Shown: one piece after another, positions 43,556-50,261 of the stretch
Layout of the letters: each line of letters starts with the position of its first letter
Position numbering within the stretch: position 1 is the stretch's first letter
From: Hellea sp.
Lineage (GTDB): Bacteria > Pseudomonadota > Alphaproteobacteria > Caulobacterales > Maricaulaceae
Reading direction: 5' to 3'
Assembly: GCA_018645985.1 (NCBI GenBank)
Contig: JABGVR010000141.1
Coordinates: 1-50,261 of the forward strand
Length of the DNA stretch: 50,261 nt
The notes under the pieces: generated by a model
Told to the model about the DNA's origin: nothing
Database searches by the model: none
What the model saw: only the letters and a program-made list of their open reading frames with translations
Program-made: the position numbers and the translations under genes

Positions 43556-45498
43556 TTGCGATTCTGCCTATTCTTTATCAATTCGTCAATGACTTCAGGC
43601 TCAGATAATGTAGAAACATCACCCAAATTATCGAAATTATCTTCGGCTATTTTTCTAAGAATTCGTCTCATTATTTTGCCTGAGCGAGTCTTTGGTAGGT
43701 TATTGGAAAACTGAATAAAATCAGGAGATGCAATAGGGCCTATTTCTGATCTTACATGTTGAATTAATTCACTCTTTAAGAAGCTAGAAACTTCAGTATT
43801 TGCCTTTACTGTTACATAGGCATAAATTCCCTGACCCTTAATATTATGGGAATAACCTACCACAGCAGCCTCAGATATTGAATTGTGGCTCACCAATGCG
43901 CTCTCTATTTCAGCAGTTCCCATTCTATGCCCAGACACATTGATTACATCATCCACACGCCCAGTTATCCAATAGAATCCGTCTTTATCTCTCCTACAAC
44001 CATCACCAGTAAAGTAAGAATTTGGATAAGCTGAAAAATAAGTATCAATAAATCTTTCATGATTACCATAAACTGTGCGCATCTGACCAGGCCAACTTGA
44101 CTTTATAATAAGGTTTCCATCTGCCTCACCCTTTAATTCATCTCCTGACGCGTCAACCAAAGCAGGAACAATTCCAAAAAAGGGATGAGCGCCAGCACCA
44201 GGCTTCATATCAGTAGCACCTGGTAGAGGAACAATCATTGCACCGCCAGTTTCTGTTTGCCACCAGGTGTCTACTATTGGGCACCTGCTGTTCCCTACGG
44301 TATGATAGTACCACTCCCAAGCTTCTGGGTTGATAGGTTCACCTACAGTCCCTAATAAGCGTAGGCTTTTTCTCGAAGTTGCCTTTACAGGGCCGGCACC
44401 CTCACGCATTAAAGAACGAATTGCGGTTGGCGCAGTATAAAAAATACTGACATTATGTTCATCACATATATCCCAAAACCTTGAGGCATTAGGGTAAGTT
44501 GGAACACCCTCGTAAAGAACTGTAGTTGTGCCGTTGGCCAGAGGGCCATAAATAATATAAGTATGGCCTGTAACCCAGCCTACATCTGCGCTACACCAAT
44601 ATACATCGTTTTCCTTTATATCAAAAACATACTCATGAGTCATAGAGGCCCAAACGAGGTAACCGCCAGAAGTATGTAAAACGCCTTTTGGCGCTCCAGT
44701 TGAGCCAGAAGTATACAGTATAAATAATGGGTCCTCAGAGTTCATTGGCTCAGGAGCACAGGAGTCAGCAGCGCCTTTTAGTTCGTCATGAAGCCAAACA
44801 TCTCTCCCCGCTAGCATTTCAATTTCTTTTCCGGTTCGCCTTATTGTAAGGACTTTCTCAACTATACCCGCAATATCACACGCAACATTGCAATTAGCTT
44901 TTAAAGGAATTTTTTTTGTGCCTCTCAGCCCTTCATCTGCTGTAATAACAAAATTACTACCACAATCTTTTATTCTACCCGCTAAAGCCTCTGGGCTAAA
45001 TCCTGCAAATACAACACTATGTATAGCCCCTATTCTAGCACAGGCTAGCATAGCAATAGCTGCTTCCGGTATCATGGGCATATAAATTGTTACCCGGTCA
45101 CCTTTCAGGACTCCATTATTTTTTAAAACATTAGAGAACCTACAAACTTGTGTATATAATTGTTTATACGTCAATTTAATTGATTGATTAGGTTCGTCTG
45201 CTTCCCAAATTATTGCTACTTTATCACCTCTCTCTTCAAGATGCCTATCAATACAGTTTTCAGATACATTTAAAGTGCCATCAGAATACCACTCGATATT
45301 TAAATCTTCCTTATTCCAGCTTACGTTTTTTACTTTCGTGTATTCTGTTATCCACTTTAATCTTTTCCCATGCTCCCCCCAAAACTTCTCAGGGTTTTCT
45401 AGAGAAGAGTTATACATATCATTATATTTTTCTAATGTAAGATTAGCAGAACTAACAAAACTTTTTGATGGTTTATAAACTTTAACATCTTCAGTCAT
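43552..45498 (-). CDS. acs: acetyl-CoA synthetase
   Basis: [66 protein letters not shown]; start placed at ATG 45498. Confidence 0.97.
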   Translation of the reverse strand: MTEDVKVYKPSKSFVSSANLTLEKYNDMYNSSLENPEKFWGEHGKRLKWITEYTKVKNVSWNKEDLNIEWYSDGTLNVSENCIDRHLEERGDKVAIIWEADEPNQSIKLTYKQLYTQVCRFSNVLKNNGVLKGDRVTIYMPMIPEAAIAMLACARIGAIHSVVFAGFSPEALAGRIKDCGSNFVITADEGLRGTKKIPLKANCNVACDIAGIVEKVLTIRRTGKEIEMLAGRDVWLHDELKGAADSCAPEPMNSEDPLFILYTSGSTGAPKGVLHTSGGYLVWASMTHEYVFDIKENDVYWCSADVGWVTGHTYIIYGPLANGTTTVLYEGVPTYPNASRFWDICDEHNVSIFYTAPTAIRSLMREGAGPVKATSRKSLRLLGTVGEPINPEAWEWYYHTVGNSRCPIVDTWWQTETGGAMIVPLPGATDMKPGAGAHPFFGIVPALVDASGDELKGEADGNLIIKSSWPGQMRTVYGNHERFIDTYFSAYPNSYFTGDGCRRDKDGFYWITGRVDDVINVSGHRMGTAEIESALVSHNSISEAAVVGYSHNIKGQGIYAYVTVKANTEVSSFLKSELIQHVRSEIGPIASPDFIQFSNNLPKTRSGKIMRRILRKIAEDNFDNLGDVSTLSEPEVIDELIKNRQNRK

Positions 45499-45499
45499 T

Positions 45500-47245
45500 T
45501 CAAGTCCTTCTTTGCCCAGGAATTCGTATGCTTTCAACTAATTTTTGAATCTCAATTGGAGGAGCAGGTGATAACAATGCTACGATCATACCAGTAAAGA
45601 CTGCTACTATCATAAATATGAAACCTATACCCTCTGGCGAAATACCAAACCACCATCCAGCCTCAACACCGCCCATGAATTTGAAATAACATATATATCC
45701 AACAGTTGTAATTAGCCCTGTTAGCATAGATACAATCGCTCCTTCTTTATTCATTCTTTTCCAAAATATACCAAGAACAACAACTGGAAAAAGTGATGCT
45801 GCAGCAATACCAAAAGCAAAAGCAACAACCTGAGCGACAAATGGAAGAGAAGATGCAAAGGCGCCTATAAAGGCAGATAAGAGTATAGCTAAAAAAGCAG
45901 AAGTTCGGGCAATTAATAACTCTGAACGTTCTGACATATTTGGATAAAACGTATTTTTCATTAAATCATGGCTAATAGCAGAACTAATTACCATGAGTAA
46001 GCCTGCAGCTGTCGACAATGCAGCTGCTAACCCCCCAGCAACCACAAGCCCTATGACCCAATGAGGCAAATTAGCTATTTGGGGGTTAGCTAAAACAAAA
46101 ATGTCTCGGTTTGGCACAATTTCATTTTTAATATTATCTTTAGAATCTGGTCCACGGTATTGTATAATTCCGTCTTGATTTAGGTCGTTAAAATCTAATA
46201 GGCCTGTTTTCTCCCAATCCTTGTACCATCCTGGTATGGGCTTTCCCCCATCAGATAAAATTTCAGATCTTCGCTCTTCAAAATTTTCACTGTTTCCGAT
46301 ATAAGTAGCCTCATTTACAGTATCAATAAAGTTCATACGAGCAAATGCCCCAACTGCTGGGGCAACTGTATAAAGTAAAGCGATAAACATAAGTGCCCAA
46401 CCAGCCGATTTTCGAGCTGCTTTAGCAGATTTTACTGTAAAAAACCGGATAATTACATGAGGTAAACCTGCTGTACCAAACATCAAAGCCGCTGTAATAC
46501 AAAAAATATCAACATTACTTTTTGTGGTTGATGTATATTCTTTGAACCCTAGCTCTGTGACCACAGAATTTAGTTTAGAAAGCATAGGAACATCACTACC
46601 AGCAATATTACCTATAAAGCCCAGCTGGGGAATCGGGTTATTTGTTACTATGATTGATATGAAAATAGCTGGTACAGTGTATGCAAATATTAACACAACA
46701 TATTGAGCAACTTGCGTGTAGGTAACACCCTTCATTCCACCTAAAACAGCATAAATAAAAACTATCAAACCTCCAATGAATATCCCTACATTAAAGGGAA
46801 CTCCGAGGAAGGAAGAAAAGGCTACTCCCACACCTTTCATTTGGCCTGCTATATAAGTAAATGAAACCATCAATGCACAAACAACAGCTATCACCCTCGC
46901 TAATTTTGAGTAATACCTTTCACCAACAAAATCTGGAACAGTGAATTTACCAAACTCTCTTAAAAATGGAGCCAGCAGAAGTGCAAGTAGTACGTACCCA
47001 CCCGTCCATCCCATGAGATAAACTGAACCACCATAACCTAAAAAAGCAATTAACCCTGCCATAGATAAAAAACTAGCGGCAGACATCCAGTCAGCAGCGG
47101 TAGCCATACCATTTAAAATTGGTGGTACATCGTGACCAGCCACATAAAACTCTTTGGTTGTACTAGCACGCGCCCAGAAGGCTATTAGTATATAAATACC
47201 GAATGTTAAGCTAACAAAAAGATATGTCCAAAATTGTTCGCCCAT
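45500..47245 (-). CDS. sodium:solute symporter (ActP/VC_2705-type)
   Basis: SSS fold; [41 protein letters not shown]; paired with DUF4212 small subunit and acs. Confidence 0.93.
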   Translation of the reverse strand: MGEQFWTYLFVSLTFGIYILIAFWARASTTKEFYVAGHDVPPILNGMATAADWMSAASFLSMAGLIAFLGYGGSVYLMGWTGGYVLLALLLAPFLREFGKFTVPDFVGERYYSKLARVIAVVCALMVSFTYIAGQMKGVGVAFSSFLGVPFNVGIFIGGLIVFIYAVLGGMKGVTYTQVAQYVVLIFAYTVPAIFISIIVTNNPIPQLGFIGNIAGSDVPMLSKLNSVVTELGFKEYTSTTKSNVDIFCITAALMFGTAGLPHVIIRFFTVKSAKAARKSAGWALMFIALLYTVAPAVGAFARMNFIDTVNEATYIGNSENFEERRSEILSDGGKPIPGWYKDWEKTGLLDFNDLNQDGIIQYRGPDSKDNIKNEIVPNRDIFVLANPQIANLPHWVIGLVVAGGLAAALSTAAGLLMVISSAISHDLMKNTFYPNMSERSELLIARTSAFLAILLSAFIGAFASSLPFVAQVVAFAFGIAAASLFPVVVLGIFWKRMNKEGAIVSMLTGLITTVGYICYFKFMGGVEAGWWFGISPEGIGFIFMIVAVFTGMIVALLSPAPPIEIQKLVESIRIPGQRRT

Positions 47246-47248
47246 TTA

Positions 47249-47509
47249 CTAATTATCCAAACCATATTTTTTTTCTAAGTAATTCATGCCTAGACAGTAA
47301 ATAATAATAATTATCAGAAAAACATAAATTGAACCTTGTTGCGCAAACCAAAAGCCAAGAGGAGCACCGCCAATAAAATATTGATCAAGAAATTCACGAA
47401 AAATAATACCTGCCCCAAAAGAGGTTAAAAACCATAGACTTAGTAGGCCAGCAGTAAAAAGCTGAACAGATTTCCAATATAGTCTCTGGTTTTTAGGCAA
47501 AATTTCCAT
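47249..47509 (-). CDS. DUF4212 small membrane subunit of symporter
   Basis: 86 aa; YWKSVQLFTAGLLSLWFLTSFGAGIIFREFLDQ..GAPLGFWFAQQGSIYVFLIIIIIY. Confidence 0.92.
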   Translation of the reverse strand: MEILPKNQRLYWKSVQLFTAGLLSLWFLTSFGAGIIFREFLDQYFIGGAPLGFWFAQQGSIYVFLIIIIIYCLGMNYLEKKYGLDN

Positions 47510-47527
47510 TTATTATCTCAGTAATTC

Positions 47528-49792
47528 CTAAGCTTTAATACTAAACCTTTGATTTCCTATTGGTAAACTTCTTATTCTTTGACCTGAAGCCTTGTAAATA
47601 GCATTGACTAATGCAGGTGCAATAGGCGGAGTACCTGGTTCACCCGCTCCTCCAATACGGTTATTTGAAGAAATTATCTCAACATCAATACTAGGAGCAT
47701 CATCCATTCTAACCATTTTATAATCATAAAAATTACTTTGATCTACCGAACCGTTACTTATTGTTATTTCCCCATAAAGAGCGGCAGTTAAACCAAATAT
47801 AATACCACTTTCCATTTGAGCAATAAATCCATTCGGGTTAATCGCCATTCCTGCATCTGCAGCACATGCTACATTCACAACTCGAGGAGCTCCATTACTA
47901 ATGTCTACAGTGACTACCTGAGCCACGATACTCATAAAACTTTCAACAATCGCTATACCTTGAGCATAACCGGGCGGTAAAGTTTTTCCCCAACCCGCCA
48001 TTCGGGCTGCTGTATCAAGAACATTTAAATGCCTAGGTTTTGTTTTTAAAAGCAGTCGCCTAAACTCATAACAATCAATACCAGCATTAGAGGCTAACTC
48101 ATCAATAAAAGACTCTGTAAAGTACCCGTGCTGAGTATGGTCAACCGAACGCCATGCACCAACCCGTATATGAGTGGGGCTCTCCATATATTGAGCTTTT
48201 ATATTTGGTATATCGTAAATAACTGCACTAGCTTCATGCGGGTCCATATTATGCACAAACTTACTTTCCCAAGAAATGGGAAGCCCCTTAATATCTAATC
48301 CTGCCTTCAAATGCCCTAAAACCGATGGCCTGTAAAAGTCTTGCTGAGTTGTTTCTTCTCTAGACCATATTAACTTAACTGGCACACCAGACTTTTTTGA
48401 AACTTGCGCGGCTTGATTTGTATAATCTGGATTAGCTCGACGACCAAAGCCTCCCCCCATAAACGCTGTATGGACTGTTACACTTTCCAATTCTATGCCT
48501 AAAGTATCTGCAGTTACTTGTCGGGTACCCAAAGGATTTTGCGTTCCAGCCCAAATATCACATTTTCCGTCACGGTACCACGCTGTTGCATTCATTGGTT
48601 CCATACATGCATGCGCTAGGAGTGGTACAGAATATTCAGCCTCATGAATTGAAGCAGACTCATTTATTGATTTTTCAACATTACCAAATTTATGAAGTAA
48701 TTTACCTTTACCTGATTTAATAGCAGATCTATAATTATCAAAGATCACTTTATCATCAATATTCTTAATTGAACTACTCGTCCAAGTTACATCAATAAAG
48801 TCTAATGCATTTTTTGCATGCCAATAACCGTCCGCGACAACAGCTATATAATCTTCCATATTATACACACCATAAACACCAGGCATTTTTTTAGCTATTG
48901 AGTCGTCCATTTCACTTACTTTTTGACCGTGAACAGGTGCAGCTTTAACAGTCCCATACTTCATGCCCTCAATTTGAGCATCAATCCCGAAAATAGCTGT
49001 TCCGTCTACCTTCGCAGGTATATCAACTCTAGGTAGAGATTTGCCTATTAGTTTATACTCATTTCGCTTTTTTAGTTTTGGTTGCAAATTAGGTTTTAGT
49101 GTTGCTGCAATCTCAGCAAACTCTGAAAAAGGAGCTTTTTTATTATTATGATAAATAAAGCTTTTTTCTGCACGTAATTGCGTAATTGGTACTCCCCATT
49201 GTTTTGCGGCAGCACTTAATAACAACTCTTTAGCGGCGGCACCAGCGGTTAACATTGCTCCTGTACCGGTAAATCTTACCGAAGTTGATCCGCCAGTAAT
49301 TTGCATATTCATTGATTTAGCCGCAGCAAGCATTGCTCCATTAAGTGAATCAAATAGGACTGAGGGCACATTAGCAGAACCAAACAAAAACTCTCTTGCT
49401 AAAGCAAAGTTAGCATAATCTTTTTCAGCTGGCGCTTCCATGATTTCCATAGCACCCCAATCTGCTTCCATTTCTTCGGCAAGCATTGCTGACAGTGCAG
49501 TATGTACCCCCTGACCCATTTCACCATGGGGAATAATGGCGGTAACGGTATTGTCAGTAGCTACTTTTACCCATGTTGTTATAAGGTGTTCATCTCCATT
49601 GGTGACATAACCGGATAAATCTTCAGTGCGGTCACCTGGACGGATAGCTATCCCAACTATAAGAGCGCCGCCTGCAGTTATACCTGCAATGGCGCCAGCG
49701 CCAATAAAGCCTCTACGTGTCCATTTTTTTAATGATGATGTATTTGATTTCTCAATTTTCTTGGAAGGGTATTCTTTGTTCAGCTTAGCCAT
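47528..49792 (-). CDS. xanthine-oxidase-family molybdopterin-binding subunit (IorB-like), Tat-exported
   Basis: Tat motif TRRGFIGAGAIAG; GEMGQGVHTALSAMLAEEM; GGFGRRANPDYTNQAA; GGAGEPGTPPIAPALVNAIY. Confidence 0.92.
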   Translation of the reverse strand: MAKLNKEYPSKKIEKSNTSSLKKWTRRGFIGAGAIAGITAGGALIVGIAIRPGDRTEDLSGYVTNGDEHLITTWVKVATDNTVTAIIPHGEMGQGVHTALSAMLAEEMEADWGAMEIMEAPAEKDYANFALAREFLFGSANVPSVLFDSLNGAMLAAAKSMNMQITGGSTSVRFTGTGAMLTAGAAAKELLLSAAAKQWGVPITQLRAEKSFIYHNNKKAPFSEFAEIAATLKPNLQPKLKKRNEYKLIGKSLPRVDIPAKVDGTAIFGIDAQIEGMKYGTVKAAPVHGQKVSEMDDSIAKKMPGVYGVYNMEDYIAVVADGYWHAKNALDFIDVTWTSSSIKNIDDKVIFDNYRSAIKSGKGKLLHKFGNVEKSINESASIHEAEYSVPLLAHACMEPMNATAWYRDGKCDIWAGTQNPLGTRQVTADTLGIELESVTVHTAFMGGGFGRRANPDYTNQAAQVSKKSGVPVKLIWSREETTQQDFYRPSVLGHLKAGLDIKGLPISWESKFVHNMDPHEASAVIYDIPNIKAQYMESPTHIRVGAWRSVDHTQHGYFTESFIDELASNAGIDCYEFRRLLLKTKPRHLNVLDTAARMAGWGKTLPPGYAQGIAIVESFMSIVAQVVTVDISNGAPRVVNVACAADAGMAINPNGFIAQMESGIIFGLTAALYGEITISNGSVDQSNFYDYKMVRMDDAPSIDVEIISSNNRIGGAGEPGTPPIAPALVNAIYKASGQRIRSLPIGNQRFSIKA

Positions 49793-49800
49793 TTAATCAC

Positions 49801-50259
49801 CTAAACTTTCTTCGCAGCGGACTTGATAGCTGCCTTAATTCGTCCATACATTCCGCAACGGCAAATATTGCCACGCATAGAAGCATCAATATCCTCATCC
49901 GACGGATTAGGGTTTCTCTCTAGCAATGCTACAGCAGACATAATTTGACCAGACTGACAATACCCACATTGTGGAACTTGATGCTCTATCCAGGCTTCTT
50001 GTATTGGGTGAAGAGCGTCTTCTGCATCAGCTAGACCTTCTATTGTGGTTACACTTTTTCCCTCTATATTTGATACCGGAGTTACGCATGAACGAATAGG
50101 CTTCCCCTCAACATGAATAGTGCAAGCACCGCATAAAGATGATCCACAGCCAAACTTTGTTCCTATTAATCCTAGCTTTTCCCTTAAAACCCATAATACT
50201 GGAGTGTCAGTATCAATATTAATTTCGTGATTTTGTCCATTTACTATTAATTTAACCAC
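49801..50259 (-). CDS. (2Fe-2S)-binding subunit of Mo hydroxylase (IorA-like); start near the window edge may extend outside
   Basis: [26 protein letters not shown] and [12 protein letters not shown] / [12 protein letters not shown] double [2Fe-2S] motifs. Confidence 0.92.
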   Translation of the reverse strand: MVKLIVNGQNHEINIDTDTPVLWVLREKLGLIGTKFGCGSSLCGACTIHVEGKPIRSCVTPVSNIEGKSVTTIEGLADAEDALHPIQEAWIEHQVPQCGYCQSGQIMSAVALLERNPNPSDEDIDASMRGNICRCGMYGRIKAAIKSAAKKV

Positions 50260-50261
50260 AA

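Overview
This 50.3 kb window is low-GC, gene-dense and looks alphaproteobacterial: circularly permuted two-piece tmRNA gene, alpha-type SspB, and hflKC, mreBCD-mrdAB and fumC neighbourhoods. I see no CRISPR array, transposase, phage module or tRNA/rRNA gene. Most of it is core-genome content: an Mla-type lipid ABC transporter, dipeptide epimerase, NSS transporter, the rod-shape operon (mreB-mreC-mreD-mrdA-rodA), miaA/serB, hflKC, folA/thyA, ssrA-sspB-fumC, a UvrD-type helicase, prmA, aminopeptidase P, an SDR/thiolase pair, a molybdenum-cofactor cluster (moaC-moaB-moaE-moaD-mocA-like-xdhC, with divergent moeA), an ArsM-like methyltransferase, a cold-shock gene with an intrinsic terminator, thiC, acs, a DUF4212/SSS symporter pair and a Tat-type molybdenum hydroxylase. 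Items most worth a second look: (1) permuted ssrA with a hairpin-forming internal spacer, a G3-U wobble acceptor stem and tag ANDNYTEEFALAA, next to the tag adaptor gene sspB, with an 8-bp hairpin just before the sspB start; (2) a tightly packed run from a Mo-hydroxylase through a symporter, Acs and a ferredoxin-reductase-like protein to thiC; (3) an SD-preceded 6-codon uORF (MARQSG) in the cspA leader; (4) an unlisted 52-aa Arg-rich ORF overlapping the 3' end of prmA; (5) an ArsM-like methyltransferase with an extra Cys-ended C-terminal domain. Nothing here is clearly an undescribed defence or mobile system. All calls come from reading sequence and motifs; no database search was run.
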